64,000 nt of DNA from Paragyromitra xinjiangensis. Its lineage: Eukaryota; Ascomycota; Pezizomycetes; Pezizales; Discinaceae. The stretch lies in assembly GCA_038503065.1 (NCBI GenBank), contig JBCAMK010000007.1, positions 2,108,001 to 2,172,000 on the forward strand. The letters run 5' to 3'. A program made the translations under genes and the position numbers. Of the stretch, positions 10,801-25,282 are shown in pieces. Numbering within the stretch: the stretch's first letter is position 1; each line of letters begins with the position of its first letter. The notes under the pieces were generated by a model. The model did no database searches. It was not told the origin of the DNA and saw nothing but the letters and a program-made list of their open reading frames with translations.

Positions 10801-11297
10801 CTCAAGTCCTTAAGGAGCTTCCATCGTGTCACGCTGTCCATTTTGCCTGCCACGGTGTGTCTGATGGTCAAAGTCCCTCTAATAGTCATTTACTTCTTCG
10901 CAAAGACGATGGTACGGAGCTTGGGGTACTCGACAAACTGACCGTTGGAGACATATCGAATGCGAACCTCAAGCATGCACAGATAGCATATCTTTCTGCC
11001 TGCTGCACTGCACAGAATGCCTCGGAATCTTTAGCCGATGAATCAATTTATATTGCCAGCGGTTTTCAACTCGCCGGTTTCAGTCACGTGCTTGCAACAC
11101 AGTGGGTATCAAATGACGATGCTTGTCGACAAGTCGCAGGGGACTTTTACGAATCGTTATTTAGCAGCCAAAATAGTGAGAGCGAGCAAGGCCATCGAGA
11201 GGTTAGCGCCGCATTTCACTCCGCGGTCAAGAAGCTACGAGCAAAGAATCTGAATCAGCCTATTAAATGGGCATGTTATATTCATACGGGAGCTTAA
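7820..11297 (+). CDS. TPR-CHAT caspase-like protease, frameshifted
   Basis: Encodes an N-terminal region with degenerate helical repeats, then nine 45-residue TPR-type repeats (core RYERLGDLQDLEQSIKWAEEAV), a linker, and a C-terminal CHAT domain. CHAT is a caspase/separase-related cysteine protease fold. Its expected dyad is visible: His in HFACHG (codon 10851-10853) and Cys in LSACCTA (first Cys codon 11001-11003), followed by the usual QLAGFSHVLATQW segment. TPR-CHAT proteins are common in filamentous fungi and linked to signalling and regulated cell death; the activator is unknown here. Two frames cover the gene: 7820-8752 and from about 8700 to 11297. They join only across a +1 shift at a C run (8695-8699) inside a repeat, so this is a pseudogene, a polymorphic/slippage state or an assembly error. 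The codon at 7820 is TTG; the true start is unresolved, with possible upstream coding at 7483-7788. Confidence 0.8.
8339..9554 (+). repeat. nine tandem 135-bp TPR-coding repeats
   Basis: Units begin with AG(A/G)TA(T/C)GAGCG(or AAGCGG) at 8339, 8474, 8609, 8745, 8880, 9015, 9150, 9285 and 9420. Spacing is exactly 135 bp except for the 136-bp unit 8609-8744. Many units share long identical stretches at the DNA level, including third codon positions, indicating recent duplication or gene conversion. Variation concentrates in the second half of each unit (the LSNRI/LSVRV/LGGHF segment), the pattern expected for recognition repeats that are reshuffled. Confidence 0.9.
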
Positions 11298-12807
11298 AGT
11301 TGCGTTTCTTAGTGGTTTCTGTCATCCTTCAAAACTTTTTGACCAAATTTCGGCTTCGATCTTCTATACCTATTTCCTTTACTTTTCCTATTTCGTTTCC
11401 CGCTCAAAGCGTATCTTTTTTCACCCTAGTCTAAACGCATGTCATGAGATAGTATTATTTTCTTGGTTTTATATCTTTTTTTTCAGTTCATCTTCTTGGG
11501 GGGTACTTAGCCCTGCTAGTATTTGTGTTTATAGCCACAGCCGTGTGAAGGGTTATGTAAGTACCCCAAAGTGACCCCAACGATAGCGGCGCGCTAATCT
11601 AAACCGCAGGTAAGGCCACGCACGTAACACCACACTTGAATCACACAACTATTATAGCTCGGGTTTTGGGGGGGCTCATTTCCGTTATCATGTTTATTCT
11701 ATTTATTTCACTAATCTCATATCATTATAACTATTCTACGAGGCATTAATTTTCTTTTAGCGGTCAGCTAGACTCACCACTTGAGCAATCCAGTCTTAGA
11801 TACCTATGGGCTTGAGCTAGCCCAAGAAAGCTGCAACATCCGTACTGTTCTATCCGGGGTTTTCGCTTAAGATGGCCCGGGAGTGACCTACCCACTTACA
11901 CGCTCAGCCCCGGCCATAGGGCCCATGTGAGATTCAACTAGCTCAAGCCTACAGGTGCCAGTACATGCAAATTGACTATGCCTCACGTATTTATCTATTT
12001 CCAGCACCGCCATCCAAATATATTGTCGTACTAGGGTATCTGGATCGTGATTTCCAGCTTGAGCACGGCAAGTAAGATGGCCAAGGCTATTGAATTTTAT
12101 ATCCTCTAAACCGATATATTTCCCACAGTAGCGTAGTATTTTAGCGCCACGCCGGGGAAACCCGTTTATGATGTGAGTTCCACTAAGTAGAAGATTGGGA
12201 ACTAGGGACCACAGGAGCTTTTCTACTCGTAATCTACGATAGGATACTGCCACCACAAAAACAATCTCTTCAGTAACTGCTCTTCAAACGAAACCCATGT
12301 CCATCCTTGTCTTAAAGCGCTAAAAAAAAGCTAATCTCAAACTGCAATGTCCCATTCTCGCCGCTAAATATTAAATGACATTCTCGAGTGACAACCCATG
12401 ACCCGGCCAACAAAGTAAGAAAAACTCTAGATCCTCCCATCCCATCCCATACTATCCCGTCCCATCTTCCCCCTTCCACTCCCACTCCCGCAAGGCCACT
12501 CACCAATCCCACCATACAGCCACCCCACAGCAAAGCTAAAGAAAAGTATATAAAAGATCCCATACTCCAATGCATTTTTGTCCACCATCCGATCCGTCCC
12601 TAAAGAAATGAAGAAAAAAAAATATAACATGCATCCATCCTTATCCCTATCCCTGTTCGAGCTTTCTAGACTGTAAAAAGAAAAGATGTGATATTGTTGC
12701 AATAGGAATACCTATAACCAGTGTTAGTCTGTAGGAAATATCTATTCCCCCTTCCTTCCTCGCCTCCCGCCCTTCCGCCCCGCACTAATCAACTGCCTTG
12801 ATCTAGC
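11298..12807. other. convergent intergenic region, no gene supported
   Basis: Lies between the 3' ends of the CHAT gene (plus) and HUL5 (minus). 11300-11500 is T- and C-rich, as expected of a fungal 3' UTR and terminator region. A minus-strand frame at 11888-12256 exists but shows no recognisable composition. Confidence 0.45.
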
Positions 12808-15800
12808 TCAGCTTAAGTCGAACCCGGCATTCGAGTTAACAGAGTACAGTAGTTTCTCTTTCAACACCCTCGGATCCCGATACCTCGGCATCTTCAACAA
12901 ATTAACACAAGTACCTATACATGTTAGCTTCGCCCACAGCAAAATCGCTCTCACAAAGGGTAACATACTAGCACTACACAACCTCGTCTGATCCTCCCCG
13001 GCATCTCTAATACTAAACCTTGGCCTCAGAACGCCAAAACCCAACAACGGAGCTCTCGCCACACTCGTCACAAACTTCAACACCTTCCTCCTCTCGGCAT
13101 CCGTAAGCTCCCTCATAACCTGCCAGAACAACGCAACACTCTCGTGTTCGCGGCCGTCATCGCCAACAACGTATACACCCCCGTAGACTGTATTCCGTCG
13201 TAAATCCTCCACATCGATAGGGGTGTTTGTATCGCCGCCGACGAGAGTCTGGAGTTCGCTTTGGTTGAACATTCGCAGCCAGTCGGGGTTGATAATGGAG
13301 TTGATACCCTTCAGGAAAGCGGCGGTTTGGTATGCGAGTTGTTTACTAAGACGGTAGCGGGCGACGAGGAGGATGTATTCTAGTTTGTTAGCATTGGTAA
13401 CGGGAATGTCGGAGCCACCAGGTTTAAGTTCTGCTGTGATGGTTTTCCCGGTTTTGGGGAGTCGGCTGGTGATGGTGAAGTTGAGGGCGAAGTCGGCTTC
13501 GACGTCGTGGGTGTAGTTTTTGAGGTTTATGAGGCCGCGGTAGAGGTCCTCGTCAAGGTCACGGAGGTCGTTGATGGAGACGCCGGAGGAGGTGATGGTG
13601 CTGGTGGATTTAGAGTCGGATTGTTGGGACCAGCGGAGGAGGAAGAAGCTGGCAAAGTGCACGTCGACGAGGATGCCTTCGTAAAGACATTTACCGACTA
13701 CGCGTCCGAGGAACTCGTAGCGGCGTAAAAGACGCTTTACTTCATCTTCGATAGTCCCCTCGTCCATGACGCCCATATTCCGGAGGTCCTCCTTCAGCTC
13801 GTCAACAGAGGTAGGATTGGGGTAAAGGAAGTGTTGGTCGTTCTCGAGGAATAGATTCTTCCCCAACTGAGCCGCTGGATCATTAGCATCCTCGCTATCA
13901 TCCTGCGTACCCTTCTTCGCATCTGTGAACGTTGCAGGTGTAAATGCTTCTCCACACACTCCCGTTAAAAACTCCTTCGTAACCCCACCGCCGTCAATCC
14001 CCGCTTCCTCAGCCCCAAATTGATCTACAAATGTAATCTGAATCGGTTCCTTTAGACCTTCGCCAAGCCTCCAGAACTGCTCATATGCGTCTTCGAAAAC
14101 ACGGTTCCGTTGGATTGTTGCGTGATGCTGCGATAGCCGGTCATGACCGTCAAGGTGGCCGTCATGACGCGGAAACACACCTTGTCCAGACCGTGAGAGC
14201 ACCGCCGCACGCCACTGATCAGGATCTGTAAAGCCCCCGCGACGACGTCTCTGGTCAGTTAATACAAACTCCCGGAAGATCTGCACACGCGTAGCAAACG
14301 GGATAAAGAATGGTAGATGTCGTAGGATTTCTAGCCGCGGGGTAATAGCGGCGAGGTAGTTGTTTCTTTGTAGTTTCCGTTGGCTTTTTTTCTTCCTCTC
14401 TAGTCTTAAGTTGCGCCTTTCGTACGGATTCATAGCGGCTACTGCTGCTGGGTCTAGTTGGCGCTCTTCTTCCTCCTCTGGCTCGTCGTCGGAGTTTTTC
14501 ATTTGATGTTGGTTCTCTTCTTCCTGTACTACTGCTGGGATGAATCCCTCCATGTTAAACTTCTCTGTCATGAGCCAGCTCCCTTTCTTCGTGAATCTAT
14601 GTCTCGAACTGGAAACACATTAGTACAAGCTCTTCCCCGCTCGAAAGATGAACTTACTCTCTCATATACACCAATCGCAACAAATCCGTCACAAGCCCCC
14701 TTAGATACGCCACATCCCACCCACGACTACTTTCTCCTCTGAAAAATACCTCCCCACCTATGCCCCGCGGCTTATCCTCGCCCATGATCTCGCCGGTACT
14801 CCAATACACTGCGAACGCCAAATTTTTCAAAAACATACTCATCTGCTCCAGATCCCGTAGCGGTGGCTGTCGTCTCATCCTACCGTTCCTACTATCCTCA
14901 AAGAACTCATCATCGTCCATCGTGAGTAGTAGGAACCCATACAAGTCCACAAACAGCAAAATCAAGTCCCACTCCTCGTCGTCCGAGGTGCCAGATGCAG
15001 TACGTTTCTTGAGGGACTCAACGGCAACACGACAGTCCCTCGCAATACCGGTATAGAGAGCGGTTCTCTTGACTGCCTCCCAGAGGAAACGGACCGCGGA
15101 GATGCCGTCTGCTGTCTCGGCGAGACATAACCACATACGAACATCCCGTCCCCGTGCTGGGAATACGAGTAGAAGGGTGAGTGCGAAGCCGGCGAGGATC
15201 CTTGCGTCTGAGCGGTCGGTCGAGAGAGTTTGGTTGAAGACGGAAGAGACGGAGGACTGCTGGATGAGACCTTGGAGTCGTGATTTGACGAATGGTGGTA
15301 GTGGCTGGCGTTTTGTAGAGTTTGACTTTAGTTCTATGACATCTTCGTCGGAGTCGTCATCGTGGCCCATTTCGACGTCTTCGATGTCGATGCGTTTGCC
15401 AGCTTCGCGAGCGACAGAGGAGAGAAGGGAGGATAGAACTCGGACGTAACTGCGTTCTTCGATGCTTTTGGTATGTGCGTCGGTGGTGAGGTCGATTAAG
15501 GTCTTGTTGAGTGAGAGGTCAATGATGTATGATAGCATCCATAGTCTACCTTCTGTATCGGCACTCGCCCACCCTTCTGGGGAAGCTTCCATGGCGGTGA
15601 CAAGCTTCCCAACGTCCACACCTGCCCGTAGTGTCCCAAATCCACCCCTACCTAGTCGTTCCGGTAGTTCGGGGGTGATGAGGTAGTTTGCGGCAAACAG
15701 CATATAGGTCCCCATGAGGACGATTTCGTCTCCTCTCCACCGCAGAGGCGTCAATACTGTAGCTAGAATCGCCTGGGATGATGCCCCTGAGGAAGCTGTA

Positions 15801-16402
15801 ACTCTAGAGAGAGCTTTAAAGTATTTAGCATCCACAAGACTCGGCAGCCGCTCCACCAGCTTAGGCAGCAGCTTCAATGCATCGTCCCTCACGATATCTT
15901 CGTCCAGAGCTTCAATAAGCAGTCCAGCAAACCGACGTAGCAAGTAACGGGGCCTCTTCGGGTCCTGTCCAGACAAACGCTCCTCACCCCCGTAAACAGC
16001 ACGCGCCACCAAACGCACCAAATCCCCCATCCTCTCTAAATCCCGCAGATCCCTCCTCCGCTGCCCCTTCCAAACCCCTCTATCGTAGAACGCAAGAAAC
16101 AGCGCAGTCCCCTGGACCCAGTCTCCATCTCCAACAAACTGTGAATCCCACTCGAGTCGCCACTTTGCGCGCTGCAGTCCGTCGGCTCTCCGACCCCGCC
16201 ATATGCGCTGGATGGTGATTGCGGCTTTCTGGCGCTGACGCTCCTCCTCGCGCTCGGCACGCTCCCTTTGGGCGGTGAGGAGGGAGGTGGAGGGGACGGG
16301 GCCTCGGGAGAGGAGGGGACCTCGGGACGGTGGGGCTGATTTCCGGCCGGAGAGGTTCACGTTACGGGGTTTCCGGGAGGATCCGGTGAAGGAGGGGAAC
16401 AT
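12808..16402 (-). CDS. HUL5: HECT-type E3 ubiquitin ligase Hul5 (UBE3C-like)
   Basis: Exons on the minus strand: 16402-14658, 14608-12969 and 12914-12808, giving 1163 residues. The introns are 49 bp (with TACTAAT branch point) and 54 bp (with GCTAAC branch point). An IQ motif (AAITIQRIWRGRR) lies at residues 60-72, as in Hul5/UBE3C. The segment across the first junction (RHRFTKKGSWLMTEKF) is characteristic of the family. The C-terminal third is the HECT domain, ending in TCVNLLKMPRY with catalytic Cys1131 (codon 12907-12909) and the terminal NAGFDLS. Hul5 is a proteasome-associated ligase that extends ubiquitin chains and clears misfolded cytosolic proteins. The ATG at 16402 gives the usual basic N-terminus. 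The gene is divergent from the uS7m gene. Confidence 0.93.
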
Positions 16403-17472
16403 TGTGGAGATTGTGGTTTGGGGGTTGGCGTTTCTTATTCCGTGTTCCGATCGATTTCGGATCGAGCCGGACGGGCCGGGAAGGAGCTGTGTGTCTTGCG
16501 TGTCGTGCTGACGGGAAATTCCTGTGGCTGAGGGTTGGAGGGGGTGTGGTGGGAGGTGTGGTGGGAGGTGTGGAAGGGGAGAGAGCTGGAAGGGAGTAGA
16601 CTATGGGATGGAAGAGATGGTTGTAGGTCTGAAGAGGAGGGGGGCATCGAGGAGGGGAGAAAGGAGAAGGGGGTGAAGGTGGAGGAGGTAGATGACCGAG
16701 GTAAAAGAGGTGAGAAGAGGTAGAGTAGCCCTCTGGAGAAGGGAGGAGAGGGATAGAGAGAGATGAGAGAGATGACAGATGGCAGAGATGAGGGGAATGG
16801 AAGTATTCCGAGGGATTTCCTCTCTCCCTCGATGAAAGAATAGCTGGATCCAGATTAATTCCCTTATCAAAGTGGCTTGAAGGGAGAATGGAAATGGATA
16901 TCAGAGACTGTGGCGTTCAGAATGCTAAAAATAGATATTCTGTGGATTCTCACAATACTCGAGGTGGATGATGGATTTGGGTATTTACAATTATTCAGAG
17001 GATGGATGTATAGACTGTAGTCTGGTTAGAGATGAATTGGTGTTATAGTCTGAGGTGGTTGGCGGAAGAGGAAAGAGTCTTCATCCAAGATGAGAATCAA
17101 TTAAATACAATTACCACGAGGAGAATCTATCTCAAGACTGAGAATAGGAGAATTTCTATGGCTTCAGCGGTGAATTGATGGATTGCAGTGAACGGGATTA
17201 CTCTTCTTGGCACCAAAGAAAGACTTCAGAGAATAAATGAAGAAAGAAAACCTCCTGAGGGAAATACAAAAGGGAATAATCCAGAGTGAAATCTCCAAAT
17301 CCCAAAACACGAAAAACAAACTCATCCAAACGGACATATCAACTCTCCCACTTGAGCCTCAAGTTGCAGATTCCAAGTTTCGTCTCAACTCCAGGATTTG
17401 ATCTTCACCCCACCAACATCATCACATCACCATCCGAACCACAACCCAACCACCACCACTTCTGCGTCCAAA
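16403..17472. promoter_or_regulatory. divergent promoter region of HUL5 and the uS7m gene
   Basis: 1.07 kb between two start codons facing away from each other. 16530-16770 is strongly purine-rich on the plus strand (GGAGG/GAGAGA tracts), so the HUL5 5' leader is pyrimidine-rich. 17280-17470 is CA- and CCA-rich, a typical leader composition for the plus-strand gene. No precise factor sites can be named. Confidence 0.5.
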
Positions 17473-18614
17473 ATGCCCCCCCGTACACTCTTCCTCCGTC
17501 CCTCAGCTATACGGATAATCCCCCGCCCAATCCCTCGCCCAATCCTTCTCAAATCCTTCTCCACTAGACCCCCACTAAACGCCCTACCAAACACCCCACC
17601 AAACAGCCCCGTCGGCCCAAACCAAGATGTCCTCCCATCCGCAGGTGAAGAAGCCGCTACAACAGCAGAAATCATGGGAGAGACAGGACCAGAAATTGAG
17701 CAAGGTACACCAATCAGCGAGGTACGTCAATTGCCGACGAACAGAACAAACCACGAAACCCCATCCCAATTGACAGAAGCTAACTTCTCCACAGCTAATC
17801 AACCGCTCACCAGAAGCCAAAGAAAAAGCTCCCGATGTCCTAAGAGACACCCCACCAGAAGACTCCACCGCTGTCACCCCCAGTGAGCCCACCGAGCCCA
17901 CCGAGACCAACGAGCCCACCGAGACCAACACAGTTAGCACAACCAACATATCCCTCCCCGCCGCACCCCCTCCTCCCCCCGGGGCCAAATTCGACCTCCC
18001 CGAACTCCCCATCCCCGCGCGCGCACACATGAAATACCGGTACTCCCCGATCCTCGAACAAGTCACCAACTTCCTCATGCGCCACGGCAAGGTCCGTCTC
18101 CCTCCCCTCCACCATCCCACACACTAACACCTCCTAGAAAGCAACCGCCCAATCCAACCTCTCCAAAATCCTCTCCATCCTCCGCACCAAACCCGCGCCC
18201 AAACCAAACCTCCTAACCCCCATCCCCCTCATCCCCGGAACCCCCGCCCTCGCAACCCTCCCAGCAGACCCAATCGCATACCTCCAAACCGCGATCGACT
18301 CCGTCGCCCCGCTCATGAAGATTATCTCCGTGAAGGGCGCGGGAGGCACGAAGGATATGATACCGAGTCCGTTGAATATCAGACAGAGACGCAGGACCGC
18401 GCTGGAGTGGATTAGGAATGCGGCGGATAAGAGGTCGGATAAACATAGGTTGGCGGAGAGATTTGCGGATGAGATTGTGGCGGTTGTGGAGGGGAGGAGT
18501 GGTGCGTGGGATCGGAGGACTCAGGTTCATAGACAGGCGATTTTAGCGAGGGCTAATGTTTCGACGCAGCCGAAGAGGAAGGGGAAGAATACTATCAAGT
18601 TTCCGTATAATTAG
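17473..18614 (+). CDS. RSM7: mitochondrial small-subunit ribosomal protein uS7m (Rsm7)
   Basis: Three exons, 17473-17721, 17795-18091 and 18138-18614, give 340 residues. The first intron has a GCTAAC branch sequence before CACAG; the second is 46 bp. The N-terminus (PPRTLFLRPSAIRIIPRPIP, with many Arg and no acidic residues) is a mitochondrial presequence. A long Pro/Glu/Thr-rich linker (residues 80-165, with SEPTEPTETNEPTET) precedes the S7 domain. That domain carries the family's conserved core, NIRQRRRTALEWI, followed by AERFADEIVAVVEG. uS7 nucleates the head of the small ribosomal subunit by binding the 3' major domain of its rRNA. The linker makes it longer than the yeast protein, which is usual in filamentous fungi. 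An upstream in-frame codon at 17398 is not needed: the ATG at 17473 starts directly at the presequence. Confidence 0.88.
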
Positions 18615-20690
18615 GGTGTGGGCGGTTGGGGTTGTAAGATTTTGTCGATACATGTATGGTTTAGTGGAATAAAAGTGTATTTGTTTCGTGTCATGGGTAG
18701 TCACTCGCTGGGTGGTGGGGAGAATCTAACAAAAACGTTCTTTGGCTTATTACTGCAACGTGTACTGAAGGCACGAGATATAATGTAGCTTTTCGACAGA
18801 AGATACACGTAAACCAGCATAGAGCCTCGATCGTGATTTGAACATAGCTACAAAGTGCCACCCCAACCGCCCATCTATCCACATCGCCTACAAGACGGTA
18901 TCTCTAACTTCATAGTTTTCTTAACAGCGCACATGTAAAACAGCCCAACCTACCATCACACTAACCATAACGGATCACTCGCACCACTAACCCGAGAAAA
19001 CCCAAAGATCTCAGTTCGAAGCAACGGAATAGGGAAATGCAATGTAGCCGTATCACATATTCTCACTCGGAATCATATATATTCAACGGCGAATGAAAGC
19101 AGGCCAACTTTACAAGTCTACACGATTGGCCAGCCAAAAAGCTCATAAGACAGAAACATGACCCCATTCACACCTTACGAAGCGGGGGCCGAGAAATTGT
19201 TGCCACATTGTTGTCCATTCCGAGCGTGCCCGTTACGGAGCACCAAACATTTTCGGCTTGATACTCCTTTACAGTATCAAACATCCGAAACGACCAAAAT
19301 ATCCTACGACAATAAAGCGACAAACCCACCCACTGAACCTATCAACTGTTATATCAATCTCAACCTTCGTTCTGAAAGCTAATCCCGACACGACAGTCCT
19401 ACCCGCACCCTGCGTCCGACGATCGAAGGAGAACTGGTTCTTACAGCTGGATGTAAGAAGGCTATTGGTTTCCGGGAGATTGTTTCCTGGGAACGAACGG
19501 GCTCGTTAAGACCGTGGGGTAGTTGGGTGGGATACTACTGGAGGGGGGTATATCGGGTTCGCTTTGAAGTGTGATTAAAATGAAAATGAAAATAAAAATA
19601 AATGAAACAAAAGGACGCGTTCCCGGTAGGAAAATGGCCGCGGGAAGCACTTCCGATTTACGGGTCGGGAAATACCGTTGAAGTCTGGCTACATGGCTGT
19701 GTTTGGAAGTTTTTAAAGGAGTTGATAAGTATAAGAATGATACTGGGCTGAAGATACATAATAGCAAAGCTGGGCGAAATCTCAGCTGGGTTGCTTATCG
19801 ATTTTAGGCCGGGGTGAAGGGATGCATGCAACGGATCATGCGGATGCTGGGTTTCGAGTCATTTGAAAATGAGCTCTGAGCAGGATATCAGTAAATGTTG
19901 AAATGGATCGAATTTAACAGCGTGTTATGTTGGTGAAGCCCCTTTTGCGGCGTTTAGAGTTTGCTTGAGGCTGAAATAGCTTGTTAAGGTCTTTTAGACA
20001 TTTCGTGGTTATTGGTCGGAATACTAGATTTGGAGAGCCGCGTCTCGTTTCGGATATAGAAAAAAAGCTTGTTTGGAGGGGTTATAGTCTCTTTTGGGAA
20101 TGAAACAAGATTTTAGTGACGTTTATTTGCTGAGCGCGTGGGTCTGAAAACGATAGATCCCGTTTTGTGATAATGCCAGATGACGACACTTGGGATGAAA
20201 AACCTTCTTTCACGGTTGTTTCTCGGTGTTGCCTATTTGGGTTAAGACGGGGGGAGGGTCTCAACGGGCGACTTTACAATTTTTCTCGTCTTTGTATTAG
20301 AGCTACCGTGGGAGATCACTTGAGAGTAGCAGTCTCAACCCTCTACGGCTCCCATGACTTGTGGCCAGGGTTCTTCTGGTAAGGCCGTGGCTCTGTGGCT
20401 CAACCGTCGCCCCTGCACAAACAAAAATTACCCTTCGGTCGGCTTCGCTGCTGTCAGATGGCCGGGGCAAACCTTCTTCCCTTCTTCTTCCGCAGCGGAA
20501 TAAGCGATAGAACGGTGCTAGAGCCCAGTAGAATGGCGTAGAGAGAGACTGTCCGTCAGTCTCCAGTTCACCTCGTAGAATATGTAAAGAAAGCCCCACA
20601 ACCCCCCTTCTGCACTGCCAGGGTCCTGCCCTCTCACAGTTCGTACACGTCTCCTCAAAAGATTTCTTTCCCCCTACTCCCTCTTCTTCT
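18615..20690. other. intergenic, nothing recognised
   Basis: About 2.1 kb without supported genes. Short frames here have poor composition. Probably uS7m 3' flank plus distal PAB1 upstream sequence. Confidence 0.45.
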
Positions 20691-21494
20691 CCTCCCCCTT
20701 CACCTCAGAGCCACCCATCAGCGTCCCACAACTCCGTCCTGGATCATCCTCCACGACACCGTCCTCTTTCTTCCCTTCCTCTAAAATCCCTCCAATCATA
20801 AAAAAAACTTGAAAACTTTCGAAAACCCTTCCTGGTACTGAAAACATTTGACGATTAGATCTAAATTAAATCAAATCTAAAAAAAATCCTTCTCAACACC
20901 CTCTCTGTCAGTGGCCCGCTAGTTAAGGTAACAACCCCCCCACCCCCGCCATTTTTTTCTTATTGTCTTTTTTTTTTCTAGACCCAGGTCCTTTTGTTCT
21001 TGGAAACTTTACCCCACCACACATCTATCACCCCTCCTACCCTTCCCTTCCTCGCTCTCCTGCAAGGCACGCACAAAGTACAGTGAATACTGGTCGTCTT
21101 TGTTGGTCTGTTTCCATCTTGTTGCTCCTGCTCATCTCTCGCTCTCTCTGTCTTTCATTCCCACGTCTCACTTCTGGACTCCGTGGTCTCTTCGAGATTT
21201 CGTGATTGGGGCTTCTGGCTGACTATTTCTACCCGCTTTGCTGCTGTTTTTTTCAACGGACAGACAAACAGGAATAGAAAAAAACTTTTGAAAAAAAAAG
21301 AAAACCAGTACGCGAGATCATCTCGTCTAGATTATCACCCGACTTCAAAACCGTTTGTCTCCCCCTGGCCATCACCATCTCCATTCCTTTGCTCGCTGCT
21401 CCCTCGAACATTGTTCCCCCCCAAATTCGTTTGCTGTTTAAACTTCTCTAACGCTCATCACCGCTGCAGAACTAAAACGTACCAGCCAGAAAAT
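20690..21494 (+). promoter_or_regulatory. PAB1 upstream/leader region with CT-rich and A-rich tracts
   Basis: Strong pyrimidine tracts (20640-20790, 20960-21180) mark a typical highly expressed fungal promoter and leader. A-rich tracts lie at 20799-20829, 20878-20886 and especially 21278-21304, the last about 190 nt before the ATG. A-rich leader elements bind PABP and repress its own mRNA in several eukaryotes; that this one does so is inference. Transcript start is not known. Confidence 0.45.
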
Positions 21495-23911
<2,417 letters not shown>

Positions 23912-24976
23912 AAAATGAACAAAAGTAAGGCAGGCGTCTCTCGGAAATGGAAATAGAAATGGGTTGTTCTTGGTTTTTTTGTTTTCCTTTTTTTCCCTTG
24001 GGGCTTGTCTTTGTGGGTTTCGGGGGATGGGCGGGTTGTGTGATGGGTGAACAAAAATTTCCTGGTTACTTGGTTGCTTTTTTTCCTAGTATCTACTTTT
24101 CTGGGGTCTTTTTCAGGTATCTTCGTTTCATTGTGCAAAATTATTTTACCTTGTTCTTTTTCTTATGGTGATGGTTTCTTCCTTTCAATGAGTGGGTTCT
24201 AGTGGCTCTTAGCTAGTGCCTGCCCGGTTTGGCGATTTCATTAGGTCATGTGGATTGAGGAATATCGTGTGAGTTGATGTCTTTGACATATTTATCACAT
24301 GATACTTGTTCCATCTACTGTTTACTTAGTTGATCGTAAGGTGGGAGGGTAGTTAGGGAGATTCTTTCCTTTTCTTTCTGGCTATAGGGCTGAGGTGTAT
24401 GGATTTGGAGGTTATAGTGGGCGTAGGTGAGGTGTAGGTAGCTAAGATGGGAGAAGGTTGAAAGAAATGATTCTTTCACATTTGAGTGCTAGCGTCATGT
24501 GAAGTTTGAGAGATTTTCTGGAGCAACCTTGGTCGCCGGTTGTTATACTGATGTGCCGCCATTTGGGAATATTGTTCTATTCATGAGGGGATTTGATCAT
24601 TTGATCATTTGGGTTTGTTGGTATCTAGCCACGTGACGCACGGTGGAGGGTTGGATTTCATGAGTAATCACTCGGCTGTTTTGTAGGACCATTTTCAGCG
24701 TCTTGCCTTGTTTATGCCGCCAAGCATGTACGAACTATCATTTACAATGCAGGCTACTATTTATATCCTTGTTTACTTCAAACTGGACGGGTTTGCCCGA
24801 CTTCTTGATTACAATTATGTGCTCCGTCGTACGATAAAGGTAAGGGCAGCGGGGCCGCAGAATCAGGTCCCGAGATAAGTAGTAGTTAGAACCGTAATTA
24901 TATTTAACCAAAGTGACAGTAAAAATATACGAGCAAGTACAACCAAGTATTCCAAAAGCATCTAATTAAACAACAA
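23912..24976. other. PAB1 3' flank and intergenic sequence
   Basis: T-rich 3' UTR-like sequence to about 24180, then unremarkable. No gene supported. Confidence 0.45.
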
Positions 24977-25282
24977 TCAAAGTATCAAACCATCAACCCA
25001 CTTCGTAATCTCAATATTCCATAAACTCCTCGTACGGTCATACTCAACCTTCATTTCCTCCTCGTCATCCCATCTCTCCATTGTCTCGTTGAAGCAGCAT
25101 TCTATGCAGTCGTGGGTTTTATCGGTGAGGGGTGTTTTGGTGTCGGTTGTGTCCCAGTGGCCTGGCTTGGTTTCGCCGGGTTGGATTTCGAAGCAGTGCG
25201 GGTGGCCGCGGATGTCGCTGTAGGGGAGGAGGAGGGTGAAGGTGTGTGTGCATTTGTAGGTTTTGGGGGTTCGGTAGCACAT
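24977..25282 (-). CDS. small Cys/His protein of the MC-x6-[YF]-x-C-x-H family (101 aa)
   Basis: Single-exon frame with an ATG at 25282. It begins MCYRTPKTYKCTH, matching the signature shared by five genes in this window. A second half holds HCFE and CIECC, and the C-terminus has the shared W motif (EITKWVDGL). It is the longest member, with an acidic insertion (ERWDDEEEMKVEYD) between the CxxC and the W motif. The paired Cys/His sets suggest one or two bound zinc ions; no signal peptide is present, so it is probably intracellular. The function is unknown. A TATATAG sequence lies about 115 bp upstream of the start. Confidence 0.7.
   Translation of the reverse strand: MCYRTPKTYKCTHTFTLLLPYSDIRGHPHCFEIQPGETKPGHWDTTDTKTPLTDKTHDCIECCFNETMERWDDEEEMKVEYDRTRSLWNIEITKWVDGLIL

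Noticed and set aside
11888..12256. 122-codon minus-strand frame between CHAT and HUL5
   Set aside because: Composition not convincing, no motif, no supporting context.
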